A stretch of DNA of 47,967 bases from Deltaproteobacteria bacterium (GTDB taxonomy: Bacteria; Desulfobacterota; GWC2-55-46), in contig JACRET010000044.1 of NCBI GenBank assembly GCA_016218105.1, forward strand, positions 1-47,967, in the 5' to 3' direction. Both the position numbers and the translations under genes were made by a program. Below are positions 1-7,901 of the stretch, in pieces. A model generated the notes under the pieces. It was not told the origin of the DNA. It searched no databases and saw only the letters and a list, made by a program, of their open reading frames with translations. Every line of letters begins with the position of its first letter. The stretch's first letter is position 1.

Positions 1-1234
1 TGAATATCCTCGCCGGGTCTTCAAGGTACTTGATGACCTTGGACAGGAACATCGCCGCATCCGCGCCGTCCACGACCCTGTGGTCGAATGTGAGAGAGAG
101 CGGCAGTATCCTCCGTATGACTATCGAGCCGTTCTTTATCCACGGTTTTTCACTGATCTTGCCTGTGCCGAGTATAGCTATGTCCGGGTAATTTATTATC
201 GGGGTTGCGTACACGCCCCCGAACGAGCCGTAATTGGATATGGTAAAAGACGACCCCTTAAGCTCCTCCAGGGTTATCTTCCTGTCGCGCGCCTTCCGGC
301 TGAGTTCCTGTAATTCGGAGGCGAGCTCGAGTATGGTCTTCTTCTCGACGTTCTTGACTACGGAGACCATCAACCCTTCCGGCGTGGTCACGGCCACCCC
401 GATATTGAAATACTTCTTCAATATTATCTCTCCCCTCTCCTCATCGACCGAGCCGTTAAAATTAGGATGCGACAGGAGCGCGTGCTGCACAGCCTTCATG
501 AAAAAAGGCATAAATGTAAGATGTATGCCCTGTTCCCTGGCGACACGCCTTTCTCTCGCCCGCAGATCCCAAAGTTCGGTCACATCGGCGTCATCCATGC
601 CGGTCACGAACGCGGCAGTCCTCTGGGAGGCGAGCAGGTTTTTAGCGATGCTCTTCCTGACGCCTTTTATCGGGATCCTTTCGATCGTCCCGAACCTGTC
701 TTCTTTCGGAGCCTCTTTTTTTAGCGCCTCAGCCTTTGTCTCTTCGGGGACGGGAAGAGGGGCCTGCGGCGGCTGAAGCTGACCAGCCCTTACGTCATCC
801 TCTGTTACCATACCGCCCGGACCTGTGCCGTTTATGTTCGATATGTCCACCCCTAGCTTTTTCGCCAGGGCGCGCGCCTTTGGGGAGGCCATGACCTCTT
901 CTTTTTCGGGCATGGTGCCGACGACCGAGAAAGACTCGGGCCTGGCCCTCTCTTCCCCGGCGGCTTTTCTCCCGGCGGGTTCTGCCGCGGCCGCGCCTTC
1001 CGTCTCTATCGTAACCAGCGTCTCGCCGACCTTTACAGTATCCCCCTCGGACTTGTTCCTTCTTAACACCTTGCCTTTTTTTGGGGAAGGTACCTCGACT
1101 ATGGCCTTATCGGTCTCGACCTCGACGACAACCTGATGTTCCTCTACCCCGTCGCCTTCCTTGACCTTCCAGCTTACGATGTCGCCTTCCGTTATGCCCT
1201 CGCCCAGATCAGGCAGTTTGAACTCAAATAGCAT
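1..1234 (-). CDS. pdhC: 2-oxoacid dehydrogenase E2 (dihydrolipoamide acyltransferase), 3' end cut by window
   Basis: Core E2 enzyme of a 2-oxoacid (probably pyruvate) dehydrogenase complex: it carries the acyl group on a lipoyl arm and passes it to CoA. About 411 residues are visible. A single lipoyl domain (about 1-75) has the lipoylated Lys in VEVETDKAIVEVPSP (Lys43). An Ala/Pro/Glu-rich linker and a peripheral-subunit-binding domain follow (about 115-150, ASPKARALAKKLGVD). The catalytic domain reaches the signature DHRVVDG shortly before the window edge; the C-terminus and stop lie outside. The ATG at 1234 has a good Shine-Dalgarno (AAGGAGCTGCTC). It lies 84 bp after E1-beta, on the same strand, so the three genes probably form one operon. 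Substrate (pyruvate or branched-chain) cannot be settled from sequence; E3 is not in view. Confidence 0.93.
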   Translation of the reverse strand, partial: MLFEFKLPDLGEGITEGDIVSWKVKEGDGVEEHQVVVEVETDKAIVEVPSPKKGKVLRRNKSEGDTVKVGETLVTIETEGAAAAEPAGRKAAGEERARPESFSVVGTMPEKEEVMASPKARALAKKLGVDISNINGTGPGGMVTEDDVRAGQLQPPQAPLPVPEETKAEALKKEAPKEDRFGTIERIPIKGVRKSIAKNLLASQRTAAFVTGMDDADVTELWDLRARERRVAREQGIHLTFMPFFMKAVQHALLSHPNFNGSVDEERGEIILKKYFNIGVAVTTPEGLMVSVVKNVEKKTILELASELQELSRKARDRKITLEELKGSSFTISNYGSFGGVYATPIINYPDIAILGTGKISEKPWIKNGSIVIRRILPLSLTFDHRVVDGADAAMFLSKVIKYLEDPARIF

Positions 1235-1318
1235 GAGCAGCTCCTTGAAGGAATCTGACTTTTAAAATGGATTTATATGTGGCGGGGTGTGTTAAATCAC
1301 TTGTGTCAATCAAGTCTG

Positions 1319-2281
1319 TCAATACCTCATAACCTTCTCATACGCCTTTTTAATCCTCTCCTCGGAAGGCATATAATAATCCTCAAGCCTTGCCATCGGG
1401 ATGACCGCCTCAGGCCCGGCCACGCGTATAATAGGGGCTTTCAGGTACTCGACGGCCTCTTCGGCTACAAGGGCCGATATCTCCGCGCCAAAGCCCATTA
1501 TTTTCGGGGACTCATGGACTATAACGAGCCTGCCGGTCTTTTTGACCGATTCGAGAACAGCCTCTTCGTCGAAAGGCTTGAGCGTCATCAGATCTATTAT
1601 CTCCGCGTCAAAGCCCTCGGCGGCGGAAGCGGCCCTATGGAGCATAGTTCCCCATGATACAACGGTCAGATCCTTCCCCTCCTGATATATGGACGCCTTT
1701 CCGAGCGGGATCGCATAATCTCCGTCAGGCACGTCAGCCTTTATCGACCTGTACAGGCGTGAAGCCTCCATAAACAGAACTGTATCAGGGTCTCTTATGG
1801 CTGATTTAAGGAGGCCCTTTGCGTTATAAGGCGTCGAAGGGACAACCACCTTTATCCCCGGCATATGGCAGAAGAGCGCCTCCGAGGATTCGGAATGGAG
1901 CTCCGGCGGCTTTATCCCTATCCCGTAAGGGGTGCGGATTACCATAGGGATCGAGAACCTGCCCCTTGAGCGGGAGCGCACGCGCGAGGCATGGGCGTAT
2001 AACTGCTCGATCCCGGCGTAGAGAAAACCCATGAACTGTATCTCGGCGACGGGCTTCATCCCGTAGGCGGCAAGGCCTACGGCCGTGCCGATGATGCCAA
2101 GCTCGGATAGCGGGGTATCCATTACCCGGTCAGGGCCGAACCTGTTGAGCAATCCTTCGGTGACCCTGAAAACCCCTCCATCCCTGCCGACGTCCTCGCC
2201 TATTATGATCACGTCCTTGTCCCTGTCCATCTCTTCGGCAAGGGCGGCGTTTATAGCCTGGACGATATTTATTTTTGCCAT
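1319..2281 (-). CDS. pdhB: 2-oxoacid (pyruvate) dehydrogenase E1 component, beta subunit
   Basis: Beta subunit of the thiamine-diphosphate-dependent E1 alpha2beta2 enzyme that decarboxylates the 2-oxoacid and acylates the E2 lipoyl group. The 320-residue length matches the family. Characteristic segments are IIGEDVGRDGGVFRVTEGL, DTPLSELGIIGTAVGLA and, in the C-terminal transketolase domain, VIVHESPKIMGFGAEISALV. The ATG at 2281 lies inside the last codons of the alpha-subunit gene (13 bp overlap), typical of translational coupling for subunits made in equal amounts. The E2 gene follows after 84 bp. Bacterial pyruvate and branched-chain E1-beta subunits are hard to tell apart by eye, so pyruvate is an inference. 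Confidence 0.94.
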   Translation of the reverse strand: MAKINIVQAINAALAEEMDRDKDVIIIGEDVGRDGGVFRVTEGLLNRFGPDRVMDTPLSELGIIGTAVGLAAYGMKPVAEIQFMGFLYAGIEQLYAHASRVRSRSRGRFSIPMVIRTPYGIGIKPPELHSESSEALFCHMPGIKVVVPSTPYNAKGLLKSAIRDPDTVLFMEASRLYRSIKADVPDGDYAIPLGKASIYQEGKDLTVVSWGTMLHRAASAAEGFDAEIIDLMTLKPFDEEAVLESVKKTGRLVIVHESPKIMGFGAEISALVAEEAVEYLKAPIIRVAGPEAVIPMARLEDYYMPSEERIKKAYEKVMRY

Positions 2282-3336
2282 CCAAACTCCTTAAGTTCCC
2301 TTATCTGCCTGGGCGTAAGCGACCCGTATGTGTAGCGGATAAGGTCGGCGGGGTCGGGAGCCGCGAACGCTTCGGCTTTTTTTATCTCGGCATCGACAGC
2401 TTCCTGGGCTTTTCGAGCCACCCCGTCCTCGTAATCCTTTGTCCAGAGGCCTTTTTTTTCAAGGTAAAGGCGGAGCCTTACAAGCGGCTCTCTTCCCTTC
2501 CACGACTCGACCTCTTCCTTGCTCCGGTATCTGGAGGCGTCATCGGCCGTGGTATGGTCGTCAAGCCTGTATGTGAAGCACTCTATGAGGGTCGGCCCGT
2601 TGCCGCTCCTGGCCTTGTCTACCGCGTCCTTTGTGGCTTTATAAACTGCCGCAGCGTCGTTGCCGTCCACCTGGATACCCTCGAACCCGTAGGCGTAACC
2701 CTTCCCCGCGATAGTCTTCGAAGCGGTCTGAGAGGTTCTGGGGACGGAGATCGCCCACTGATTGTTCTGGCATAGAAAAACCACTGGCGCTTTGAATACC
2801 CCCGCGAAATTAAGGCCCTCGTGAAAATCGCCTTTGGATGATCCGCCGTCTCCGAAGTAAACGCCCGCGGCCTTCTTGTCGCCCTTAAGCTTCATGGCCC
2901 ATGCCGCCCCCGTTGCGTGAGGGATGTGCGTACCGACCGGCACGGACATGGGGAATATATTCAGGTTTTCCGGGCACTTCATCCCGCGCTCATCTCCCGC
3001 CCAGTACCTGTAGAGCATCCACATCGGATACCCCTTGGCTACCAGAACGCCGGATTCCCGGAAGGATGGGAAGAGCCAATCGGTATCGGCAAAGGCCATC
3101 GCGCTTCCGACCTGGGAGGCTTCCTGCCCGAGTATCGAGGCGTAAGTGCCGATACGGCCTTCCCTTTGCAAGCTTAACGCCCTCTGATTGAATGTCCTCG
3201 CGAGCAGTATCGTTTCAAAGAATCGCTTGACGATATCATCCGGGATAGCGGCCATGAGCGAGGCATCCGCCTCGCCCTTTTCGTTTATTATCTGAAGGTG
3301 TTTTACCTCTATTTTTTCAATGATATCTATAGGCAT
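2269..3336 (-). CDS. pdhA: 2-oxoacid (pyruvate) dehydrogenase E1 component, alpha subunit
   Basis: Alpha subunit of E1, carrying most of the thiamine-diphosphate site. Length is 355 residues. The TPP/Mg motif runs from GDGGSSKGDFHEGLNFAG to CQNN (about 165-195). The active-site loop YRLDDHTTADDASRYR, equivalent to the regulatory loop of mitochondrial E1-alpha, is intact. The first gene of the probable pdhA-pdhB-pdhC operon. The ATG at 3336 has no recognisable Shine-Dalgarno, and a promoter-like pair at 3343-3371 would place transcription start almost on the ATG, so a leaderless message is possible. An internal ATG near residue 28 is an alternative, but the N-terminal helix looks genuine. Confidence 0.94.
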   Translation of the reverse strand: MPIDIIEKIEVKHLQIINEKGEADASLMAAIPDDIVKRFFETILLARTFNQRALSLQREGRIGTYASILGQEASQVGSAMAFADTDWLFPSFRESGVLVAKGYPMWMLYRYWAGDERGMKCPENLNIFPMSVPVGTHIPHATGAAWAMKLKGDKKAAGVYFGDGGSSKGDFHEGLNFAGVFKAPVVFLCQNNQWAISVPRTSQTASKTIAGKGYAYGFEGIQVDGNDAAAVYKATKDAVDKARSGNGPTLIECFTYRLDDHTTADDASRYRSKEEVESWKGREPLVRLRLYLEKKGLWTKDYEDGVARKAQEAVDAEIKKAEAFAAPDPADLIRYTYGSLTPRQIRELKEFGWQK

Positions 3337-3342
3337 AGGGCA

Positions 3343-3371
3343 AGTCTATCAGCTTAACCAATACTCGTCAA
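3343..3371 (-). promoter_or_regulatory. Promoter-like pair for the pdhA-pdhB-pdhC operon
   Basis: On the minus strand TTGACG (3371-3366) is followed after 17 bp by TAGACT (3348-3343), matching 5/6 and 4/6 of the sigma-70 consensus. The predicted start point falls at about 3336, the first base of the pdhA ATG. Inferred from pattern only. Confidence 0.4.
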
Positions 3372-3416
3372 GGTACGGAGGAAGGGTTGAACCGGCCCGA
3401 AAGGGGAAGACATATA

Positions 3417-3445
3417 TTGACATGGTGATAGTCTTATTATACGAT
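3417..3445 (+). promoter_or_regulatory. Sigma-70-type promoter for hisIE
   Basis: A perfect TTGACA at 3417-3422 is followed after 17 bp by TACGAT at 3440-3445 (4/6). The predicted start lies about 33 bp upstream of the TTG start of hisIE. It stands in the 148 bp divergent spacer between pdhA and hisIE. Confidence 0.5.
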
Positions 3446-3484
3446 TTATCCTGCTTTAAATTTACCTCTCCATAACGGTGCGAA

Positions 3485-4144
3485 TTGGAAATACAGGGCA
3501 TAAAATTCAATGATAAAGGGCTTGTCCCGGCCATAGCGCAGGACATAAACACAAACGAAGTACTGATGCTCGCGTACATGAACGAAGAGGCGCTCAGATT
3601 GACGCTTTCTTCCGGCAAGGCCCACTATTACAGCCGCTCAAGGGAGCGCCTCTGGCTTAAGGGTGAGACTTCCGGGAACTTCCAGGAGGTGAGGTCGGTC
3701 TATTACGACTGCGACGCGGATACGGTGCTGCTCCTTGTCGAACCCCTGGGGCCTGCCTGCCACACCGGCGAAAGGACATGCTTTTACAGGAAGCTCGGAG
3801 GGGAGACAGCGAAGCCTCCCGGCCCGCGTATCATAAAAGAGCTTTATCATATAGTTAAGGGGCGCAAAAACGCCTCGCCGGATAAATCGTATGTGGCGTC
3901 TCTTTACGCCAAGGGACTGGAGAAGATATTGTCCAAGGTCGAAGAGGAGTCCGATGAGCTTATAGAGGCGGCCAGGGTCAAGGGCAGAGCGGATGTCGTG
4001 TACGAGCTCTGCGACCTTTGGTTCCACAGCCTGGTGCTCCTGGCGAACCAGGGCATCGACGTAGAAGAGGTCTTTCAGGAACTTGCCAGGAGGTTCGGTA
4101 TCTCCGGGATAGAGGAAAAAGAGGCCAGGGGGAGGAAAGAATAA
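3485..4144 (+). CDS. hisIE: Bifunctional phosphoribosyl-AMP cyclohydrolase / phosphoribosyl-ATP diphosphatase
   Basis: Catalyses the second and third steps of histidine biosynthesis: hydrolysis of PR-ATP to PR-AMP, then ring opening. The N-terminal HisI domain (about 1-105) has the metal-site signature DCDADTVLLLVEPLGPACHT with GERTCFYR. The C-terminal HisE domain (about 115-205) has EEESDELIEAARVKGRADVV and an acidic DLWFHSLVLL helix, as in MazG-like pyrophosphatases. The total of 219 residues fits the fused form. The start is TTG at 3485; no in-frame ATG precedes the conserved N-terminus and the Shine-Dalgarno is weak. No other his genes are near, so the pathway is dispersed. A HIT-protein ATG follows the stop with no gap. 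Confidence 0.96.
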   Translation: MEIQGIKFNDKGLVPAIAQDINTNEVLMLAYMNEEALRLTLSSGKAHYYSRSRERLWLKGETSGNFQEVRSVYYDCDADTVLLLVEPLGPACHTGERTCFYRKLGGETAKPPGPRIIKELYHIVKGRKNASPDKSYVASLYAKGLEKILSKVEEESDELIEAARVKGRADVVYELCDLWFHSLVLLANQGIDVEEVFQELARRFGISGIEEKEARGRKE

Positions 4145-4480
4145 ATGGACTGCATATTCTGCAAGATCGCTTCAAAAAAGATCAACTCCGCGATCGTCCT
4201 TGAGACCGAAAAACTCATGGTGATAAAGGACGTAAACCCTCAGTCGCCCGTCCATCTGCTCGTCATTCCCAAAAAGCATTATTCCACCATCCTCGATTGC
4301 GACGATACAATGCTTATGGCGGAGATGTTTGAGGCAGCTAAAGAAGCCGCAAGGCTTTCGGGTGTTGAAAAAAGCGGGTTCAGGACGGTGGTCAACACGA
4401 ATGAGGAGGGCGGGCAGACTGTGTTCCACCTTCACATGCACATACTCGGCGGCAGGCCTCTTACGGGCAGAATGGGTTAG
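4145..4480 (+). CDS. HIT family (HinT-like) purine nucleotide phosphoramidase/hydrolase
   Basis: Small dimeric nucleotide-binding hydrolase of the histidine-triad superfamily; HinT-type members hydrolyse adenosine 5'-phosphoramidates and aminoacyl-AMPs. The 111 residues contain the N-terminal CIFCKI motif and the triad FHLHMHILGG near residues 95-105, complete with its histidines. The ATG begins directly after the hisIE stop codon (no gap), so the two are almost certainly co-transcribed. A HIT protein next to hisIE is a common arrangement; a functional link to histidine biosynthesis is not established. Physiological substrate unknown. Confidence 0.94.
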   Translation: MDCIFCKIASKKINSAIVLETEKLMVIKDVNPQSPVHLLVIPKKHYSTILDCDDTMLMAEMFEAAKEAARLSGVEKSGFRTVVNTNEEGGQTVFHLHMHILGGRPLTGRMG

Positions 4481-4516
4481 TTAAAAAACCAAATATATAC
4501 ATCAGGAGAAGTCTAT

Positions 4517-4798
4517 ATGGCGCAACCAACCTTAAGAGGGCCGTCTTGCCACAGCTGCGGCATCCTCATAATGAAGGCGGAAGAGTTCGGCAGGGAAAAA
4601 AACGGTGTCATAAGAACCGATTACTGCAGGTATTGCTATGACAAGGGGGTATTCCTCGACCCTGATATCACCTTCGCGGAGATGGTGGAGAAGCTCGCCA
4701 AGACTATCATGACGAGCAGACGCAACATGACCGAAGAGCTGGCGAGGGAAAAGGCAACGGAGCAGATAACGGGTCTTAAGCGGTGGACGGCAAAATAG
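4517..4798 (+). CDS. Small zinc-ribbon protein (Zn_ribbon_2-like)
   Basis: A 93-residue cytosolic protein whose N-terminal half has two CxxC knuckles (Cys11/Cys14 in CHSC and Cys37/Cys40 in CRYC), a likely structural zinc site of the putative zinc-ribbon family Zn_ribbon_2. The C-terminal half (about 50-93) is a charged, helical region (TFAEMVEKLAKTIMTSRRNM). No enzyme motif is present and the function is unknown. An AGGAG Shine-Dalgarno precedes the ATG. It follows the HIT gene by 36 bp and is probably the last gene of the hisIE operon before a long repeat-filled spacer. Confidence 0.85.
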   Translation: MAQPTLRGPSCHSCGILIMKAEEFGREKNGVIRTDYCRYCYDKGVFLDPDITFAEMVEKLAKTIMTSRRNMTEELAREKATEQITGLKRWTAK

Positions 4799-4861
4799 AG
4801 TGATTTTTTTGGGGGGGGCGTGATACCCCCCGAAGCTTGCCGCGGGGTTTCCTTTGATCCC

Positions 4862-4882
4862 GGCCCGTTCGGGGAACGGGCC
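4862..4882. repeat. GGCCCGTTC hairpin, copy 1
   Basis: Perfect 9-bp stem GGCCCGTTC/GAACGGGCC with a 3-nt loop. Similar perfect or near-perfect copies occur at 5220-5240, 16777-16797, 24436-24456, 24705-24727, 41511-41530 and 42055-42075, all intergenic. A dispersed palindromic family of unknown role. Confidence 0.75.
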
Positions 4883-5004
4883 CTCCTTACAGTTCCATCT
4901 CCCCTTGCGGGAGCGGGCGGAGGGTGAGGGGGATTTTTAAACGATATTGCTTCGCTCCGCTCGCAATGACGGTTGTGTTTTATTTTGTTCTTAAAAAAAC
5001 ACCG

Positions 5005-5131
5005 GGGGTATTGCGTAGCGAGCGTAAAGGAGGCGAACGACCCGGGCTTCAGTTCTATCAGAGGGAGAGAGCCGACAGCGAGCGGAGCCAATACCCCGAA
5101 AGCGCGCGGCAGCGCGTAAAAGGCTTTTACC
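5005..5131 (+). repeat. 93-bp CAATACCCC palindromic element, complete copy 1, with tail hairpin
   Basis: The core 5005-5097 begins GGGGTATTG and ends CAATACCCC (9-bp inverted ends). A tail follows with a CGCGC/GCGCG hairpin and an AAAAGGCTTTT stretch, to about 5131. The same core recurs at 6984-7076, 24516-24607 and 42136-42227, with partial copies elsewhere. Confidence 0.8.
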
Positions 5132-5219
5132 AAGAGGCATAAATTTCACCCTCCCCTCAGTCCCCTCCCGTCAAGGGAGGGGAGAGTTTGCTTGCCGCGG
5201 GGGTCCCTTATAGTTTACC

Positions 5220-5240
5220 GGCCCGTTCGGAGAACGGGCC
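5220..5240. repeat. GGCCCGTTC hairpin, copy 2
   Basis: Same 9-bp stem GGCCCGTTC/GAACGGGCC with a GGA loop, in the 4.8-5.6 kb spacer. Confidence 0.75.
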
Positions 5241-5476
5241 CTGCACAAAAGAAGCCCCTGTTTTGTTTTTGTATTACCCAGACACAAGGGCGTAGGGTGA
5301 GAAACGCGTAAGGGAGGAAGGGACAAGCGAGCCGGGGCGCGAGGAGCAAAGCGACTTAAGGGGCGAGCGAGTGGACGGGAGAGGCAGACTGCGTTAGGAG
5401 CCCTACCCCTGAGAGCGCGCGGCAGCGCGTAAAAAGGCCTTTACCAGACTGAAATAAAATCCTCCTCCCATACATT

Positions 5477-5571
5477 CCGGGCTTCAGTTCTATCAGAGGG
5501 AGAGAGCCGACAGCGAGCGGAGCCAATACCCCGGAAGCGCGCGGCAACGGGCAAAAAGGCCATCTGCAAGA
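5477..5571 (+). repeat. CAATACCCC element, 5'-truncated copy
   Basis: Right half of the 93-bp element from the CTTCAGTTCTATCAGAGGGA segment through CAATACCCC (5524-5532) and its tail hairpin. The left GGGGTATTG end is missing. The tail reads GGCAACGGGC rather than GGCAGCGCGT, so the terminal stem is degraded. It abuts the 3' end of the ilvA-type gene. Confidence 0.7.
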
Positions 5572-5584
5572 AGGCACGTGGCGG

Positions 5585-6778
5585 TCACCTCACGACGTAC
5601 TCCTTCTCCTCAAGCGCTTTATATATCCTCTCCGCGTGGTCTTCGCCCTCGACCTCAAGTATGATCTCAAGCCTTATCATCCTGACCGGCAGATCGGCCG
5701 CCTCTCTTTGATGGATTATATGGAGGATATTAGCCCGAAGCCCCGCTATCTCCGCGGTAAGCCTTGCGAGCGAACCGGGGATGTCCTCAACCACTGTCGA
5801 GAGCCGCATGATACGGCCTTCTTTAAGCATCCCGGCCCGTATGACCCTGTCGAGCATCGTAACGTCGATGTTCCCGCCGCTTAGCACAAAGACCGCTTTT
5901 TTTGCGCCCTTCGGGAGCTTATCCTCCATCGCGGCGGCGAGCGGCGCGGCCCCTGCCCCCTCGACTATGAGCTTTTTTCTCTCCAGAAGAAGGAGTATCG
6001 CCGCTGATATCGTCTCTTCGCCCACAGCCACGACGTCGTCCACGTAATTTTTGATTATTGAGAAAGTTTTATCCCCCACCTTTTTAACGGCTATCCCGTC
6101 GGCTATCGTGGTCTTGCGCTCCACATCTACCGGATGGCCTGCCTTAAGCGAGGCTATGCATGACTGCGACGCCTCGGCCTCAACGCCTACGACACTGACC
6201 CCCGTCCTGGATTCCTTAAGGGCTGAAGATATCCCCGAGATGAGCCCGCCCCCGCCGATGGGGACAACCACCAGGTCCGCGTCAGGCAACGCCGCCAATA
6301 TCTCCAGCCCGATCGTGCCCTGCCCCGCGATTACCAGGTCGTCGTCAAACGGCGGGATAAAGGCAAGAGACCTTTCCTTCGCGAGGGACTTCGCGTACTC
6401 GTAAGCCTCGTCGAAGTAGTTGCCGTAGAGTATTATTTCAGCGCCGTAGCCCTTGGTAGCTACGAACTTTACTATGGCGGTCGTTTGGGGCATGACTATC
6501 AGGGACTTTACCCCGAGGTGCGAAGCGGCCCATGCGACCCCTTGCGCGTGGTTCCCGAGCGAGGCGGTTATGACCCCTCTCGATTTTTCCGCACCTGAAA
6601 GAGAGCTTATCTTATTGAACGCCCCGCGCGCCTTGAAAGAGCCGGTCTTCTGAAGATTTTCCAATTTCAGATAGCAGTCGAATCCGTAGAGCCTGGTCAG
6701 GTACGCGGAGTAGATAAGGGGCGTGTGGGTCATCACACTTTTTATCTTTAGAGAGGCCGCTTTTATCAGGTCGAGCAT
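5585..6778 (-). CDS. ilvA: Threonine ammonia-lyase (threonine dehydratase) with ACT-like tail
   Basis: PLP enzyme converting threonine to 2-oxobutanoate and ammonia, feeding isoleucine synthesis or threonine breakdown. Length is 397 residues. The catalytic domain has the PLP lysine in KTGSFKARGA (Lys49) and the phosphate-binding glycine loop PIGGGGLISGI (about 174-184). The C-terminal 70 residues (RLSTVVEDIPGSLARLT onward) form a single ACT-like regulatory domain, as in the shorter 400-residue class rather than the 510-residue biosynthetic E. coli IlvA. The ATG at 6778 has a strong GGAGGG Shine-Dalgarno. Flanked on both sides by repeat-filled spacers, so it is probably monocistronic. Confidence 0.93.
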   Translation of the reverse strand: MLDLIKAASLKIKSVMTHTPLIYSAYLTRLYGFDCYLKLENLQKTGSFKARGAFNKISSLSGAEKSRGVITASLGNHAQGVAWAASHLGVKSLIVMPQTTAIVKFVATKGYGAEIILYGNYFDEAYEYAKSLAKERSLAFIPPFDDDLVIAGQGTIGLEILAALPDADLVVVPIGGGGLISGISSALKESRTGVSVVGVEAEASQSCIASLKAGHPVDVERKTTIADGIAVKKVGDKTFSIIKNYVDDVVAVGEETISAAILLLLERKKLIVEGAGAAPLAAAMEDKLPKGAKKAVFVLSGGNIDVTMLDRVIRAGMLKEGRIMRLSTVVEDIPGSLARLTAEIAGLRANILHIIHQREAADLPVRMIRLEIILEVEGEDHAERIYKALEEKEYVVR

Positions 6779-7139
6779 TAAACCCTCCGGGGTTTACATT
6801 CTCTAAGTATATCCTAAACGATTTAAAAGCGGAAAGGATGGGGGATGGAAATGTCTGTTCTTTATTCAGGGGCTGACACCTTGCGGCCTGCACGCTCAAT
6901 ATAAGGATGGATATTTAAAAGAGACTGCCTCGCTTATCTCGCAATGACTTCTGTTTTTGCATTTTATTCTTTAAAAAATACCAGGGGTATTGCGGAGCCG
7001 AGCATAAAGGAGAGAGAGCGAGCAAGCCTCTGTATTCATTGCGCGCGAACTCGACAGCGAGCGGAGCCAATACCCCGGAAGCGCGCGTCAGCGCGCAAAA
7101 AGGCCTTTTGACAGAACGCCTGGTTGAAAAGCCCGGTAT
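6779..7139. repeat. Repeat-containing spacer between ilvA and rlmB
   Basis: This 361 bp gap holds a complete 93-bp CAATACCCC element (6984-7076) with its tail hairpin (to about 7108) and, next to ilvA, a promoter-like TATACT on the minus strand (6812-6807) with only a weak -35. No gene seen. Confidence 0.7.
6984..7108 (+). repeat. 93-bp CAATACCCC element, complete copy 2, with tail hairpin
   Basis: Core 6984-7076, exactly 93 bp from GGGGTATTG to CAATACCCC, followed by the GCGCGC hairpin and AAAAAGGCCTTTT palindrome. The interior differs clearly from copy 1 while both ends are conserved. Confidence 0.8.
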
Positions 7140-7883
7140 TTACTTCTTCTTATAGAGCCTCTGGCGTCTGGCCTCAAACATAGCCACAGCCCCCGCCTGC
7201 GCGGCGTTTAAGGAATTCAGCCGCCCCGCCATCGGTATGGATACGCAGAAGTCACAGCTCTCCATGACAAGCCTCCTTATACCCTTGCCTTCGCTCCCGA
7301 CAACGATAGCGAGATTCCTGTCCAAGTCGGTCTTGTAGATATCCTCACCGCACTCCGCCTCTATGCCGGCTACCCAGATATTTTCCTCCTTAAGCCGCTC
7401 TATCGCCCTTGTGATATTGACCTCTCTGGCAACCGGAACATGCTCGCTTGCCCCGGCGGAAGCCTTTACCACTACGGGGGTTATCTCACTGGCCCTGTCC
7501 TTGGGTATTATGATGCCGTGGACGCCGGCGGCCCCGGCCGTCCTTATAAGGGAGCCTAGGTTTTGAGGGTCCTGGATGGAATCCAGAATGAGGAAGAGCG
7601 CCTCGTCGCCGCTCTTTTTCCAGCCCTCTATCAGGTCTTCAATGTCCTTGTATCTGAAACCGCCCTTCAAGACCGCCACGGCCCCCTGGTGTTTGGGCGT
7701 CCCTGACAGATTCTGCAGTTCCTGTCCGGGCGATATCTCGACCTTTATGTGCCTGGCCCGCGCTTCTTTCAATATCTCCGCTGTGACCTTATCCGATCTT
7801 TCCGAGGAGATTACGACCTTCTCAATCCCCTCTCCCGATCTTAACGCCTCTATTACGGGGTTCGTCCCGTAGATTATCCTCAT
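7140..7883 (-). CDS. rlmB: 23S rRNA (guanosine-2'-O)-methyltransferase RlmB
   Basis: SPOUT (TrmH-class) SAM methyltransferase expected to 2'-O-methylate G2251 in the 23S rRNA P-loop. The 247 residues comprise an N-terminal substrate-binding domain (IYGTNPVIEALRSGEGI; about 1-75) and the knotted catalytic domain with motif 1 LDSIQDPQNLGSLIRTA, motif 2 AIVVGSEGKGIRRLV and motif 3 IPMAGRLNSLNAAQAGAV. The catalytic Asn/Arg and the SAM-knot glycines are present. Motif 3 reads GRLNSLN where many RlmB proteins have a GxVeSLNVS form; related TrmH-family enzymes with a different target cannot be excluded. The TPR gene ends 18 bp downstream of its start region on the other side, with both genes on the same strand. 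Confidence 0.9.
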   Translation of the reverse strand: MRIIYGTNPVIEALRSGEGIEKVVISSERSDKVTAEILKEARARHIKVEISPGQELQNLSGTPKHQGAVAVLKGGFRYKDIEDLIEGWKKSGDEALFLILDSIQDPQNLGSLIRTAGAAGVHGIIIPKDRASEITPVVVKASAGASEHVPVAREVNITRAIERLKEENIWVAGIEAECGEDIYKTDLDRNLAIVVGSEGKGIRRLVMESCDFCVSIPMAGRLNSLNAAQAGAVAMFEARRQRLYKKK

Positions 7884-7901
7884 TTACGTCCTTTCTTCAA
7901 A

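Larger units (their letters stand above)
4799..5584. repeat. Repeat-dense intergenic spacer
   Basis: This 786 bp gap holds no convincing gene. It contains a G-tract/C-tract palindrome (4811-4831), hairpins of the GGCCCGTTC/GAACGGGCC type (4862-4882, 5220-5240), the common TTGCTTCGCTCCGCTCGCAA palindrome (about 4946-4966), a CCCTCCC-rich palindrome (about 5151-5185), one complete copy of the 93 bp element (5005-5097 with its tail hairpin) and partial copies (about 5394-5446 and 5477-5571). Short open frames here translate the repeat itself and recur in other copies, so they are not counted as genes. Confidence 0.8.

Noticed and set aside
1277-1657. Long plus-strand frames opposite the dehydrogenase genes (also at 2275-2775 and elsewhere)
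   Set aside because: They are antisense shadows of well-conserved genes with no Shine-Dalgarno and no family resemblance; the high G+C content keeps such frames open.
4811-4831. G-tract/C-tract hairpin as a terminator of the hisIE operon
   Set aside because: A stem is possible, but the T-run precedes it on the plus strand and none follows on either strand in the right place.
4924-5577. Open frames in the 4.9-5.6 kb spacer with segments like GVLAPLAVGSLPLIELKPG
   Set aside because: The same peptide recurs wherever the CAATACCCC element occurs (near 24494 and 42091), in either orientation. These are translations of a DNA repeat, not genes.
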